Part shown: one piece after another, positions 35,542 through 46,398 of the stretch
Layout of the letters: each line of letters begins with the position of its first letter
Numbering within the stretch: position 1 is the stretch's first letter
Source of the DNA: CAVSWT01 sp963731745
Lineage (GTDB): Bacteria > Bacteroidota > Ignavibacteria > Ignavibacteriales > Ignavibacteriaceae
DNA: 64,000 bases
Reading direction: 5' to 3'
Assembly: GCA_963731745.1 (NCBI GenBank)
Contig: CAVSWT010000028.1
Location: forward strand, 158,494-222,493
Translations under genes and position numbers: made by a program
The notes under the pieces: generated by a model
Databases searched by the model: none
What the model was told of the DNA's origin: nothing
Seen by the model: the letters and a program-made list of their open reading frames with translations, nothing else

Positions 35542-38370
35542 TTAAGAGTTTGAAAACTCTTTTTTAAGAAATTCTCCGGTAATGCTTTTCTTATTTTTTA
35601 TTATTTTTTCAGGTGTGCCTTCGGCAATGATTTCGCCTCCCCTTTCACCGCCTCCAGGTCCTAAATCAATTATCCAGTCGGCGGTTTTTATAACATCTAA
35701 ATTATGTTCAACAACCACCACAGTATTTCCTTTATCAACCAACTTATTAAGGACCTTCAACAAAATATTAACGTCTTCAAAATGAAGCCCGGTAGTTGGT
35801 TCATCAAGGATGTAAAGTGTTTTTCCAGTGCTAACTTTACTTAATTCAGTTGCAAGCTTAACCCGCTGTGCCTCACCGCCGGATAAAGTTGTTGCTTGCT
35901 GGCCTAGTGTTATATAACCTAAACCAACATCGTGAATTGCTTTTAATTTTCTTTTGATTCTTGGTAAGTCGTTAAAAAATTCCAACGCTTCATCAACTCT
36001 CATTTCAAGAACATCGGAGATTGATTTTGTTTTATAAAGAACTTCCAACGTTTCCCGGTTATATCTTTTTCCATGACAAACTTCGCATTCAACATATACA
36101 TCCGGCAGAAAATTCATTTCAATTTTTCTTAATCCATCTCCGCCGCATTCTTCGCATCTTCCACCAGAAACATTGAAACTAAATCGTCCTGTTGTATAAC
36201 CTCGTATTTTTGATTCCGGTAATTGTGCATAAAGATCTCTAATAAAGGTGAACAAACCTGTGTAAGTCGCCGGGTTAGACCTCGGGGTTCTTCCAATTGG
36301 CGATTGATCAATTTCAATAATCTTATCTATATTTTCCAGACCTTCAATTGAACCATATTCCAAAGGCACAGATTTAGATTTATAAATCTTGTTCATTAAT
36401 ATTTTTACAAGTGTTTCATTTACTAAAGTCGATTTACCTGATCCGCTAACTCCGGTTATCAATGTAAATGTTCCTAAAGGAACTTTTAGGTTCACACTTT
36501 TTAGATTATTTCCTTTAGCTTTTTTAAGCTCTAAAAAAAATCCGTTTCCCTTCCTTCTCTCGGAAGGAATTTTGATTTCTTTTTTGTTCTTTAGATAAGA
36601 TAAAGTTAAGGAATCAATTCCATTATTTGACTGCATTAATTCTTTAGTATTTCCAGCAATACATACTTCCCCACCGTGGACCCCTGCTGCAGGTCCAAGA
36701 TCAACCATGTAATCAGAACTTTCAATCGTCTCTTTATCGTGTTCGACAACTATCACTGTATTGCCAAGGTCCCTTAAATTTTTTAATGAATTAATTAATT
36801 TAATGTTATCACTCTGATGAAGCCCTATACTTGGCTCATCCAACACATACAAAACGCCTGCCAGCTGCGAACCTATTTGAGTTGCCAGTCTTATTCTTTG
36901 AGATTCCCCGCCGGATAAGGTTCTAGCTGATCTATCAAGAGTTATGTAATCCAATCCTACATTCAGAAGAAAACTTAAACGTGTTGTAATTTCCTTTAGA
37001 ATTGGTTTAGAGATAATTAGATCTCTTCCGCTTAATTTAATTTTGCTAAAAAATTCGTATGAGCGAAAAATAGAAAGTGAAGTTACCTCACTGATATTTT
37101 TGTTCTGAAAAGTAACTGCTAATGATTCTTTCTTTAATCTGCCGCCGCCGCAAGTTGGACATTTAATGGTGTTCATATATGATTCAACCCACTCGCGGAT
37201 ATTGTTTGAACTTGTGGTGTTGTAATAATTTTTTAAGTAATTAATCATTCCGGAAAAACGGTGCATATACGTCGCAGGCTTTCCGTTACCATAATTATAA
37301 GTGAACGCTATTTTCTCTTTTGTGCCGTATAATAAAATATCTTTTTGTTCTTCTGTAAAATCTTTTAGCTTGGTATCGTAATTAAAACCATATTTCTCAG
37401 CTACCGCAGCCAATTGATTAAAAAACCAGATTGATCTTGGTTTACCAAGCGGAGCTAGCGCTTCTTCATTTATTGATTTATTCCAATCCGGAATAATTAG
37501 TTTTATATCTAGTTCTTTCTTTTCTCCAAGCCCTTCACAATCAGGGCATGAACCATAAGGTGAATTGAAAGAAAAAGAATTTGGAGCTAATTCCTGGTAG
37601 CTTATTCCACAATCCAAACAAGCGAGATGCCTGCTGTATATTAAATCTTCTGAACCATCATTTATAATTACAATTCCATTTCCATAATTCAATCCTACTT
37701 CAATCGATTCTACTAGTCTGCTTCTGGATTTTTCGCTGACTGTAAGCCTATCTACTACAATTTCTATATTGTGGATTTTGTATCTATCAACCTGAAAGTT
37801 TTTAACTATTTCATGAATTTCATTGTCAACTCTTACTCTTAAGAAACCATCCGATAATATTTCTTCAAAAAGTTCTCTGTAGTGACCTTTTCGTCCTCGA
37901 ATAGTTGGAGCAAGAACATATATTTTTTTACCACTAAGATTTGTAATTATGTTGTCTATAATCTGAGCAGATGATTGTTTACTTACTGGTTTGCCGCAAT
38001 TATAGCAATGAGGAATTCCCAATCTTGCATAAAGTAAACGCAGGTAATCATATATTTCTGTAACAGTTCCGACTGTTGAGCGAGGATTGCCTGAAGCAGC
38101 TTTTTGCTCAATTGAAATTGCCGGGCTGAGTCCTTCAATCAAATCCACATCTGGCTTCTCAAGCATATCAAGAAATTGTCTTGCATAAGCTGAAAGAGAT
38201 TCAATGTATCTTCTTTGACCTTCAGCATAAATTGTGTCAAATGCTAAAGAGGATTTACCTGAACCTGAAAGTCCGGTAATTACTGTAAAGGAGTCCCTGG
38301 GAATTTCAACATCTATATTTTTTAAATTATGCTCTCTTGCACCTTTAATTATTATCGTTTCTTTTTCCAA
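35542..38370 (-). CDS. uvrA: Excinuclease ABC subunit A
   Basis: DNA damage recognition ATPase of nucleotide excision repair, 942 residues, the usual length. N-terminal EHNLKNIDVEIPRDS and Walker A GLSGSGKSSLAFDTIYAEGQ; first zinc site CYNCGK with CLDCG; signature LSGGESQRIRLATQIGS; VLDEPSIGLHQ; second Walker A GVSGSGKSTLVNETL; zinc finger CEECGGDG with CEVCHGKRYN; second signature LSGGEAQRVKLATELS and ILDEPTTGLHFED. Both ATPase halves are complete and in frame, so this 2.8 kb stretch shows no indels. No uvrB or uvrC lies nearby. Confidence 0.97.
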   Translation of the reverse strand: MEKETIIIKGAREHNLKNIDVEIPRDSFTVITGLSGSGKSSLAFDTIYAEGQRRYIESLSAYARQFLDMLEKPDVDLIEGLSPAISIEQKAASGNPRSTVGTVTEIYDYLRLLYARLGIPHCYNCGKPVSKQSSAQIIDNIITNLSGKKIYVLAPTIRGRKGHYRELFEEILSDGFLRVRVDNEIHEIVKNFQVDRYKIHNIEIVVDRLTVSEKSRSRLVESIEVGLNYGNGIVIINDGSEDLIYSRHLACLDCGISYQELAPNSFSFNSPYGSCPDCEGLGEKKELDIKLIIPDWNKSINEEALAPLGKPRSIWFFNQLAAVAEKYGFNYDTKLKDFTEEQKDILLYGTKEKIAFTYNYGNGKPATYMHRFSGMINYLKNYYNTTSSNNIREWVESYMNTIKCPTCGGGRLKKESLAVTFQNKNISEVTSLSIFRSYEFFSKIKLSGRDLIISKPILKEITTRLSFLLNVGLDYITLDRSARTLSGGESQRIRLATQIGSQLAGVLYVLDEPSIGLHQSDNIKLINSLKNLRDLGNTVIVVEHDKETIESSDYMVDLGPAAGVHGGEVCIAGNTKELMQSNNGIDSLTLSYLKNKKEIKIPSERRKGNGFFLELKKAKGNNLKSVNLKVPLGTFTLITGVSGSGKSTLVNETLVKILMNKIYKSKSVPLEYGSIEGLENIDKIIEIDQSPIGRTPRSNPATYTGLFTFIRDLYAQLPESKIRGYTTGRFSFNVSGGRCEECGGDGLRKIEMNFLPDVYVECEVCHGKRYNRETLEVLYKTKSISDVLEMRVDEALEFFNDLPRIKRKLKAIHDVGLGYITLGQQATTLSGGEAQRVKLATELSKVSTGKTLYILDEPTTGLHFEDVNILLKVLNKLVDKGNTVVVVEHNLDVIKTADWIIDLGPGGGERGGEIIAEGTPEKIIKNKKSITGEFLKKEFSNS

Positions 38371-38450
38371 ATTTCACTTCAAATTTTAAATTTCAAACCT
38401 TTATATTACCTATAGCAGTTCTGAAAATCAATTATATTTAACATGACTAT

Positions 38451-39107
38451 TTGTACTTTTCTTTAAACAATTATGAAAAAATCGTGGGAAATGAGAATCA
38501 TATTTACACTTTAAAAGAATTTCATGAGACACGTTTAAAAGAAAAAAATTCTACGTTTATCGTGCAATCCTTTCCAATTGAGATTGAGGAAGACTTTCAA
38601 AATATTATGGCTGAAGTCAAGAAGAAATTTTATGACGCGAATCATCATTGTTATGCTTATAGACTTCAGAATTCAAATTTTAAATACTCTGATGATGGTG
38701 AACCCAATGGTACTGCGGGTATTAGAATTTTGAATGCCATCGATCATTTCGAATTAACTAATGTTTTAGTTGTAGTTATAAGGTATTTTGGAGGAACAAA
38801 ATTAGGCGTTGGTTTGTTGGGTAAAACTTATTATGAATCAGCCGTTCAAAATTTGAATGAGACTCAAATAATAAAAAAATCATCATATCAAAAAATAAAA
38901 GTCAAAGTAGGCTTTGAATTTATTAGTTCTATACATAGAAATTTATCAGCAATCGATGCGAAGATTGAATCAACTAATTATGACACGCAAGCTGAATTTA
39001 ACTTTTTTATGAAGAGCCCCGAAGTCGAAGAGTTAAAAAAGCAATTAATTAATATAACTCATGGTAAAATTGTATTTGAAGTTGATAAACAGCACGTATT
39101 TTTATAG
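38451..39107 (+). CDS. YigZ/IMPACT family protein
   Basis: Cytoplasmic protein of the YigZ/IMPACT family; yeast and mammalian members (YIH1/IMPACT) regulate Gcn2, and the bacterial role is unsettled. The N-terminal domain has KNSTFIVQSFPI, DANHHCYAYRL, SDDGEPNGTAG and VIRYFGGTKLGVGLLGKTY, all hallmarks; the C-terminal domain of about 75 residues has the ferredoxin-like pattern. The frame opens with TTG at 38451; GTG at 38484 (followed by G-N-E-N-H-I-Y-T-L) gives a more usual N-terminus. Neither has a strong ribosome binding site, so the start is uncertain. Confidence 0.88.
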   Translation: MYFSLNNYEKIVGNENHIYTLKEFHETRLKEKNSTFIVQSFPIEIEEDFQNIMAEVKKKFYDANHHCYAYRLQNSNFKYSDDGEPNGTAGIRILNAIDHFELTNVLVVVIRYFGGTKLGVGLLGKTYYESAVQNLNETQIIKKSSYQKIKVKVGFEFISSIHRNLSAIDAKIESTNYDTQAEFNFFMKSPEVEELKKQLINITHGKIVFEVDKQHVFL

Positions 39108-39179
39108 AGATTAATTTTTTTTCTTTGAATTATCGTTGATAAATGCGATATTTGCTATTATCAATAATTGGTAATTAAA

Positions 39180-39635
39180 ATGGCAACAAATAAAATAGAC
39201 ACAACTGCAACAGAATTAGCAGATCTTACTTTTAAATTACTGGCTAACTGTCAGGAAAAAGAAATGAGACTTGCGGAACAATATCAATTGACTCAGGCAG
39301 AATTTAGATGTTTAAGGCTTTTCGGCACCGAGGAAATTTTGAATAATAAACAAATTGCTGAAAGAATGAAACTCAGTCCAAGCAGGCTAACAAGGATAAT
39401 CGACGGATTAGTAGATAAAAATTATATGGTAAGAGAAATTGAACCAAATGACAGACGAAATATGAGAGTAGCGCTTTCCAAGCAAGGCGTTTTAATTGTT
39501 CAGCAGCTGAATAGTGCTTACGTTAGAATCCATAAAGAAATTTTAAATGATATTGAAAAACCTCAACATATCCCTTTAATTAATGCGATGACAAGTTTAC
39601 TTTCTGCGCTAGAAAAATGGATTGCTAAAACTTAA
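39180..39635 (+). CDS. MarR-family transcriptional regulator
   Basis: Winged helix-turn-helix regulator of about 151 residues. The recognition region reads LNNKQIAERMKLSPSRLTRI, followed by DGLVDKNYMVREIEPNDRR with the wing Asp-Arg-Arg typical of MarR, and LSKQGVLIVQQL leads into the dimer helices. I start it at ATG 39180 (MATNKIDTTATELADL) rather than the in-frame TTG at 39168. No neighbouring gene is an obvious target: the flanking genes are YigZ upstream and a convergent hypothetical. Confidence 0.88.
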   Translation: MATNKIDTTATELADLTFKLLANCQEKEMRLAEQYQLTQAEFRCLRLFGTEEILNNKQIAERMKLSPSRLTRIIDGLVDKNYMVREIEPNDRRNMRVALSKQGVLIVQQLNSAYVRIHKEILNDIEKPQHIPLINAMTSLLSALEKWIAKT

Positions 39636-39821
39636 GAAAATTAGTTGCTGCTATTAAAAATTTCAATTCGCATCAATTTCTTTTATCAATTAGTAAAATT
39701 CTTTCCAAATTCAAGAATTTAATCGTTCTCTTTTATTTAACAAACTTCAATTTTCTTTATTTATTCATTGGCATGAAACTTGGCAATTTGTGTTTAGTTA
39801 TAAAAGCTATCTGAAATATTA

Positions 39822-39848
39822 GTGAGGGTGCCGGGGAGACACCCTTAC
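39822..39848. terminator. Hairpin between convergent genes, putative terminator
   Basis: Stem GTGAGGGTG / CACCCTTAC (39822-39830 and 39840-39848), nine pairs including one G-T, with a nine-base loop, followed by TAAAATTTT. It lies in the 260-base gap between the MarR gene and the convergent gene at 39895. The T run is short, so efficiency is uncertain. The rest of the gap shows nothing else. Confidence 0.5.
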
Positions 39849-39894
39849 TAAAATTTTAACCTACAAAATTCTAATAAAGTATACGAAAAAAGTC

Positions 39895-40335
39895 TTAATT
39901 TAATTTCCCTCTTTTAAAATCATTTAAGAATTTTTTTGTCCAATCCAGGTCATAAATCAGTTCATTCATGTTTTGAAAAGAAGCATGGTTTAATTTAAGA
40001 TAATTTTCTTCAAAGTAATTTTTAATTGAATCTTCCGAATGAATTAAGATGTGATTTATCTGTTCAATTATCTTTTTTAAGTTTGTGGACAAATCATTTT
40101 TTACATGTTCAAGATTTTTCATTTCAGGAGTTGCGGTCCCACTTTTTAAAACCTTCAATAAACCGCAGACATACTTCGCAGTGAAAGAAAGCTCTTCGAA
40201 AAGATGTGTGGTGTTATTCGTCAGACTTTCGTTGTAAATCTTGTGAAGATCTTCTTTTCTTTTTAGTTGATTATTTGAAAAAACATCAACCTCGTCAATA
40301 AAATTTTCTGCAAATTTGTATTGTGATTCAATCAT
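39895..40335 (-). CDS. Hypothetical protein
   Basis: Protein of 146 residues with no family I recognise. The sequence is almost entirely helical, soluble and charged, without signal peptide or membrane segment, and contains a possible four-helix-bundle pattern (FEELSFTAKYVCGLLKVLKS, LEHVKNDLSTNLKKIIEQIN). It lies 14 bases after the O-methyltransferase gene on the same strand, so they are probably co-transcribed. Confidence 0.65.
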   Translation of the reverse strand: MIESQYKFAENFIDEVDVFSNNQLKRKEDLHKIYNESLTNNTTHLFEELSFTAKYVCGLLKVLKSGTATPEMKNLEHVKNDLSTNLKKIIEQINHILIHSEDSIKNYFEENYLKLNHASFQNMNELIYDLDWTKKFLNDFKRGKLN

Positions 40336-40349
40336 TTACATTCACAAGT

Positions 40350-40991
40350 TTATAATTTAATTCCCAATCCAATTCCATCGCCGATGGGCAAAATTGTTGT
40401 TAACAAATTCGATTGTGAGGTAAAAATTTTGTTAAACTCTTTAATAAATTTTGTGGAAGTTTTGTAATTGGCAGGTACTCTTTTAGTTGCGGCGTAGCCA
40501 TGCCATAAAAGATTATCAACAAAAATTATCCCGCCTTTTTTTAAAAGAACGATAGAGTAATCGAATAATCTTTTATAATATTGTTTATCGGCATCAAGAA
40601 AAATAAAATCAAATTTTTTATTTAACTGCGGCATTATTTCAAGTGCATTACCTTTAATCAAGTTTATCTTATCGCTCACGCCTGATTTGGCTATATAACC
40701 ATTTGCAATTTCCGCATTATCATCGCTCATCTCGAGTGTTGTCAGAATACCTTTTTTCTTTAAATGTTTTGCTATTCTAATTGAAGAGTAACCAATAGCA
40801 GTTCCGATTTCTAAAGCTCGTTTAGGTTTACTAATTTTTATTAACTGTTCTAAAAATTCTACTGATTGCCATGAAAGAATTGGGACATTATGCTCTTCGG
40901 CAAAATGTTCCATTTCTTCTAAAAGAGGATCGTCATCTTTTTTAAATTCTTCTAAATACTTAATTTGTGCGGGGAAAAGAATCTTGCTCAT
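40350..40991 (-). CDS. Class I SAM-dependent O-methyltransferase (YrrM/TrmR-like)
   Basis: O-methyltransferase of 213 residues in the COG4122 group, which includes catechol-type methyltransferases and the tRNA 5-hydroxyuridine methyltransferase TrmR. SAM site ALEIGTAIGYSSIRIA; motif LTTLEMSDDNAEIA; metal-binding Asp in FIFLDADKQYY and the GGIIFVDNLLWHG segment; N-terminal MEHFAEEHNVPIL matches the family's cap helix. Length and motifs favour the tRNA enzyme, but the substrate cannot be fixed from sequence alone. Confidence 0.88.
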   Translation of the reverse strand: MSKILFPAQIKYLEEFKKDDDPLLEEMEHFAEEHNVPILSWQSVEFLEQLIKISKPKRALEIGTAIGYSSIRIAKHLKKKGILTTLEMSDDNAEIANGYIAKSGVSDKINLIKGNALEIMPQLNKKFDFIFLDADKQYYKRLFDYSIVLLKKGGIIFVDNLLWHGYAATKRVPANYKTSTKFIKEFNKIFTSQSNLLTTILPIGDGIGLGIKL

Positions 40992-41010
40992 GATTTAGTA
41001 TTTACCCCTT

Positions 41011-43436
41011 TTATTTTGTTAAAATCATTTTTCTAGTTGCAACAAATTGATCTGCCCTTACTTGATAAATATATACTCCACTGGATAAATCAGCCCCATC
41101 AAATTTTGTCTCATAAAAACCTGGTTCTTGATTCTTATCAACTAAAACTTTTATCTGATTACCAAGTATATCATAAACAACTAACTTAACATGAGAAGCA
41201 TTTGGTAATGAGTATTTTATTTTTGTACTTGGATTAAAAGGATTGGGATAGTTCTGAAACAAAGAAAATGAGCTTGGCAAAACACTTACTTCAACCGTAT
41301 TTGAATATTCATAAGAACCATTATTATCAATTTGTTTTAATCTATAATACAATTTGGATGAACCATAAAAATCCTTGTCAGTAAAACCATAAGTTTTAAT
41401 AGAATTACTGTTCCCATTGCCCTTAATGAAACCAATGCTTGCCCAACTTCCACCTTCATTTTTTCTTTCAATCTGAAATCCATAATTGTTTATTTCTGTT
41501 GCTGTTTTCCATGAAAGAGACACTGAATTCTGAAGGTACTTTGCTGCAAATGACGTTAATTCAACAGGTGTTGCAACATTATTTTCTATAATCATTAAAC
41601 CATCCATCATAATCTGCAACAAACAAAGTATCTTGATGAGCAATAATGCCGTATCCTTCACTAGGAGTTACAAAATAACCCACTTCAGTTGGTGAGTTAG
41701 GATTCGAAACATCAATAATTCTAATTCCATCATTTCGATCTGCTAAGAAAATCAGATCACTATTTTTTGTAAGTGACCCACGCTCGATAAGAAGTAGCAG
41801 ATGTTTTTAAGATATCGGATATCTGTTGTATCACTAATTGTTATAATTTCTAATCCACTATTAGCATCTGCCACATAAGCATAATCTCCATCTGCAATCA
41901 CATCAATTGCTTCTCCCGGAGTATCGCATCTGCCAACAAAAGTTGGATTTGATGGATCAGAAATATTATAAATTTCAAGTCCATTGAAACCAACCGCTAC
42001 ATAAGCATAGTTACCCAGAATATAAATACCGTTTGCAGTTCCTGAGGTATGTAATACTGCCAATTGGATTGGGATTTTCAGGATCGGAAAAATTAATAAT
42101 ATATCACTCCATCCGAAGAAGCTGCTACAAAAGCTAAAGTATCTTTTATATCAATATCGAACGAACTCTTGTCCAGCCTATTAAAGCTGAACTTACAAAG
42201 GTAGGATTCGTTTTGTCACTAATATCTAAAATCAAAAAACCTTTTGGGAGTTAGCAACATATGCATAATTACCTATTGACCTTTAACATTGTAACAATAA
42301 CTACCGTCAAGCGGGCTATAGAAACTACTATACTTCATGAGGAGAAGTTAAATCAGTAATATCTAATCACTCTTAAACCTTTTCCAGCACTTGCTATATA
42401 AGCATAATTACCATGTACATCCACTCCAAAACTGTAACTTGGAGTATCAAAATAGGTCAATTCTTGCGGAGATTAACTGTTAGAGCCTATACCAACAATT
42501 CTTAAGCTATGTCCACCATCACTTAAAAAGGCTAATGTATCATTTAATAGAGACATCATATGATTTACCCGGTGAATCATAAGTTCCAACCTTTATAATA
42601 GCGGGTATGGTTGAGATGTCTAAAATTTTTAAACCGGCATAATCGGCTAGCGACATAAGCATAATCTCCATCAATCTGTACTTTTCGAGCAACATTTGAT
42701 GTAGAAATGGCTAATCTTAAGTTATTGGGTTATAAGGATCTAATATATTAATTACTGCTCAACCCTGGCTGAACCATCAGCAATAAAAGCATGATTCCCA
42801 CTAACATCAATTCCATAAGCATCACCGGGAGTGTCAAATGTTTTAATAATATGCTGAAGTTGATGGATCAGAAATATCAATAATATTAAGTCCCGAATCG
42901 GCAGATGCCACATATGCGAAATCCTGATTGTATCTTAACATCATAAGCTTTACTAAAACCTACATTTTTAGTAATGAAGGGATTTGCCGGATTACTTATA
43001 TTCACAACCTGGACACCGCTATTGCCATCAGCTAAATAAGCATAATTACCCGAAACTGCTACACTATATGTAAAACCTGGTGAATCATATCCACCCAATT
43101 CAAAAATATTGTTATGATCAGATATATCAATAATTCTTAATCCACCTATACCATCAGCGATGTAAGCGAGAGCACCATCTATTAGAATTTTTTGAACCAC
43201 TCCTGGAGTTTCGAGTGAATCAGTTAATGCAGGTGATAATGGATTAGAAATGTCAATGATTTTTAATATTCCACCGTCTCCAAGATATGTGTAGTTTCCA
43301 ACAGAGGTTGCCGTCAAGCATCTGCCGCCAGCCCATCTTCCAATTAATTGAACTTTGCGGATGGTAGTCAAATTGAGAATCAAATAGAAATCTGTAATAA
43401 GAAGAATATTAAACTAATTGTAATCTTATTTTTCAT
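41011..43436 (-). pseudogene. LVIVD-repeat surface protein with T9SS sorting domain, many frame breaks
   Basis: The minus strand encodes one exported protein broken into many frames. ATG 43436 opens a signal peptide (MKNKITISLIFFLLQI); then come LVIVD/beta-propeller-type repeats of about 43 residues (GGLRIIDISDHNN, GNYAYLADGNSGVQVVNISN, GNYAYVAVGFNGLEIYNISD). The C-terminus has a fibronectin-like domain (LSWKTATEINNYGFQIERK) and a type A T9SS sorting signal (FQNYPNPFNPSTKI, then GVYIYQVRADQFVATRKMIL). Open stretches survive only at 43383-42886, 42063-41752 and 41661-41011. Repeat coding can be followed through the gaps, with a frame change every 100-200 bases. Breaks are far denser than in any other gene here; decay or a badly resolved repeat consensus could explain them. 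Confidence 0.75.
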
Positions 43437-43633
43437 AAATAACATATTCTTATAATTTATTAATAAATACAATTATTACTCAATCAGGCAAAAATTATTT
43501 ATATCGGAAATGAATATATAGAAAAAAGAAAGTACCTAATGTAATCTATCTAACAAAACATTATAATTTAATACTAAATAAACAGTTAGTACACTGGTAA
43601 GTACAATAATAAATGGATAGGTATAAATATAGT

Positions 43634-44594
43634 TTAATTTTTTTCATTATCTAATAGCTTAAAATAATTTATTTTATGACACTTAAGTATCCTATTAAAT
43701 CGTATAGAGTTAAATATATTCTTTACATTTTTATTTTGATTATAAGGATCTACAGACCAATAAATAATTTCAGCTTTACCTATAATGAAATTTGACGGTA
43801 CAAATCCCCAATAACGACTATCCATGCTGTTTTCTCTATTATCACCTAAGACAAAATAATAATCATTTTGAAGTGTAAATTTATTAACAGGCTTGTCATG
43901 AATTGTAATCACAGTTCCCTCTTCTTGAACTGCTTTTTCACCCAACTTCGTTATCAATTAATAGTTTCCAAAACTTAATGTTTTTAGAATTTAGGTTTAT
44001 TGTCAACCCTTTATGTGGTATCACAATCGGGCCATAATTATTTTTATTCCATTCCTTACCGAAAGAATAAAGCTTTTTGTCAATAAAGTTATGATTATTA
44101 TTAAGTGTTGAATCTATAATGGCTGATTGAGGACTATTGATTTTATTACCATTTACAAAAACTTGATTATCTTTAATTAAAATTGTATCCGATGGCAGTC
44201 CGATAATTCGTTTAACTAATCTTGAATGAATATATGTATCTTCGTTTCTAAAATAACCTGGATGTTCAAATACGATTACATCATTTCTTTTAGGTTTGGT
44301 AAAATCTATAATTTTAATCGAAGGAATTTTTATATCAGTTAATGGAATAGTTTTAGGAGTAGATAAAGAATAAGCTGCTTTGTTTACAACTATGTAGTCG
44401 CCAATCAACAAAGTATTCTTCATTGATCCCGTAGGAATCTGATAAGCGTCCACCAAAAATGCTTTTAGTATTACGGCAAATAATACCGCGTATAAAAATA
44501 TTTTGAAAATATGTTTTAAATTGTTGTTGATTAAAGATATGTCTGAAGATGAATTTTCATTTCCCCCTGGCAAATTGGATCTGAAAATCTTCAA
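43634..44594 (-). CDS. lepB: Signal peptidase I (one-base frame break)
   Basis: Membrane-bound serine protease that cleaves signal peptides on the outer face of the inner membrane, about 318 residues. One N-terminal membrane segment (residues about 30-50) leads into YQIPTGSMKNTLLIGDY with catalytic Ser57; catalytic Lys128 is in SRLVKRIIGLPSD; the GDNRENSMDSRYWGFVP box is in the second fragment. The frame stops after LLIDNEVG at a CCC on the + strand (43941-43943); with one C fewer, DNEVGEKAVQEEG reads through. Because this enzyme is essential and nothing else is lost, I treat it as an intact gene with a consensus error. Lies 10 bases after lepA on the same strand, the classical lepA-lepB pair. 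Confidence 0.92.
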
Positions 44595-44604
44595 TTAAAT
44601 TCAC

Positions 44605-46398
44605 CTATTCGTCAATTTGCAAAACAGCTAAAAATGCTTCCTGAGGTATTTCAACATTTCCAACCTGCTTCATTCTTTTCTTTCCTTCTTTCTGCTTTTC
44701 GAGTAGTTTCCTTTTACGGGAAATATCTCCGCCATAACATTTTGCTAATACATTCTTTCTTAATGCCTTTACTACAGATTTGGATATTACTTTTGCGCCA
44801 ATAGCCGCCTGAATTCCTATTTCAAACATTTGACGCGGTATTAAATCTTTAAGCTTACTGCAGACTTTTCTTCCCCAATCATAGGACTTACTTCTATGCA
44901 CAATCATGGACAGTGCATCTACAGGTTCTCCATTTAATAAAATATCTAATTTTACTAAATCTGATTCACGGTAACCAATATATTCATAATCGAATGATGC
45001 GTAGCCCCGGGTTGTTGATTTTAGCTTATCATAAAAATCAAAAATGATTTCAGAGAGTGGAAATTCAAACGCAATATCAGCTCTGGTGGGATCAATATAA
45101 GTTGTGTTTTTATAAATACCACGCTTATCCATTCCAAGCTTCATAATATTTCCAACGTATTCACTAGGACAAACTATTTGTGCTTTTATGTAAGGTTCTT
45201 CAATCTTATCAATATCACCGACCGGCGGCATGAAAGCTGGATTATCTACAATGATTTTTTCCCCATTTTTTTTGTAAACGTAGTATTCAACGTTTGGTAA
45301 GGTTGTAATTATTGATTGATTATATTCAATCAACAATCTTTCCTGAACTATCTCCATATGAAGCAGTCCAAGAAAACCACACCTAAAACCAAATCCTAAA
45401 GCCGCAGATGTTTCGGGTTGATAAATTAAAGCTGAATCATTCAATTTAAATTTTTCTAGGGCATCACGAAGACTTTCGAAATCATCGCTGTCTGTTGGAT
45501 AAAGACCGCTGTAAACCATAGGTTTTACATCTTTATAACCAGGTAACGGTTTCGCGGCTCCCGCTTTAGCATGAGTAACGGTATCACCTACTTTAGCATC
45601 ATGCACGTCTTTTATTCCTGCAATTAAATAACCAACATTGCCGGCCTCTAATTCATTCGTCTTAACTTTTTGTAAACCAAGTACACCAATTTCTTCTGCT
45701 TCAAATTCTTTATCCAAAATCATAAATCGGATTTTGTCATTGGTTTTTAATTTTCCGTTTACAAGTCTAATAAAGGCGATTGCTCCTCTAAAAGCATCAA
45801 ACTTTGAATCAAAAATCAATGCCTGAAGAGGCTGGTCAGGATCGCCTTTTGGGTGAGGAATTTTTTTAACAACAGCTTCAAGTATTTCATTTATTCCAAT
45901 TTTAGTTTTAGCGCTTGCTAAAAGTATATCATTTTCCTCGCAGCCGATTAGATCGATAATTTGACCTTTTATTTTTTCTACTTCAGCGCTCGGTAAATCA
46001 ATCTTGTTTATCACCGGAATTATTTCTAATCCGGCTTCAATAGCTAAATATAAATTACTAATAGTTTGAGCTTCAACTCCTTGAGCGGCATCAACCACAA
46101 GTAGTGCGCCTTCACAAGCAGCGAGAGAACGTGAGACTTCATATGAAAAATCGACATGCCCAGGGGTATCAATTAAGTTTAAAGTGTAAATTTGATTGTC
46201 ACTTGCTTTGTATTTCATCTGAATAGCGTGCGATTTAATTGTGATTCCTCTTTCACGCTCAAGCTGCAAATCATCTAAAACCTGCGCCTTAGCTTCTCTA
46301 TCACTCACCGTCCCGGTTTTTTCTAATAAGCAATCAGCGATTGTGGATTTGCCGTGATCAATGTGCGCAACTATGCAGAAGTTTCTAATATTTTTCAT
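44605..46398 (-). CDS. lepA: Elongation factor 4 (LepA)
   Basis: Ribosome-associated GTPase of 597 residues, normal for the family; it acts on stalled or initiating ribosomes under stress. G1 AHIDHGKSTIADCLLEKTG, G2 region RERGITIKSHAIQM, G3 DTPGHVDFSYEVSRSLAACE, G4 NKIDLPSAE. The family-specific C-terminal domain ends with KLLEKQKEGKKRMKQVGNVE and IPQEAFLAVLQID. Followed directly by lepB. Confidence 0.97.
   Translation of the reverse strand: MKNIRNFCIVAHIDHGKSTIADCLLEKTGTVSDREAKAQVLDDLQLERERGITIKSHAIQMKYKASDNQIYTLNLIDTPGHVDFSYEVSRSLAACEGALLVVDAAQGVEAQTISNLYLAIEAGLEIIPVINKIDLPSAEVEKIKGQIIDLIGCEENDILLASAKTKIGINEILEAVVKKIPHPKGDPDQPLQALIFDSKFDAFRGAIAFIRLVNGKLKTNDKIRFMILDKEFEAEEIGVLGLQKVKTNELEAGNVGYLIAGIKDVHDAKVGDTVTHAKAGAAKPLPGYKDVKPMVYSGLYPTDSDDFESLRDALEKFKLNDSALIYQPETSAALGFGFRCGFLGLLHMEIVQERLLIEYNQSIITTLPNVEYYVYKKNGEKIIVDNPAFMPPVGDIDKIEEPYIKAQIVCPSEYVGNIMKLGMDKRGIYKNTTYIDPTRADIAFEFPLSEIIFDFYDKLKSTTRGYASFDYEYIGYRESDLVKLDILLNGEPVDALSMIVHRSKSYDWGRKVCSKLKDLIPRQMFEIGIQAAIGAKVISKSVVKALRKNVLAKCYGGDISRKRKLLEKQKEGKKRMKQVGNVEIPQEAFLAVLQIDE

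Noticed and set aside
41011..43436. CRISPR or DNA-level direct repeats
   Set aside because: The periodicity is protein-level: the unit is about 130 bases and encodes a degenerate 43-residue repeat without identical spacer-repeat units.
43938..43957. Programmed ribosomal frameshift in lepB
   Set aside because: No slippery heptamer or downstream structure; similar one-base breaks occur in unrelated genes, and lepB is not known to use frameshifting.
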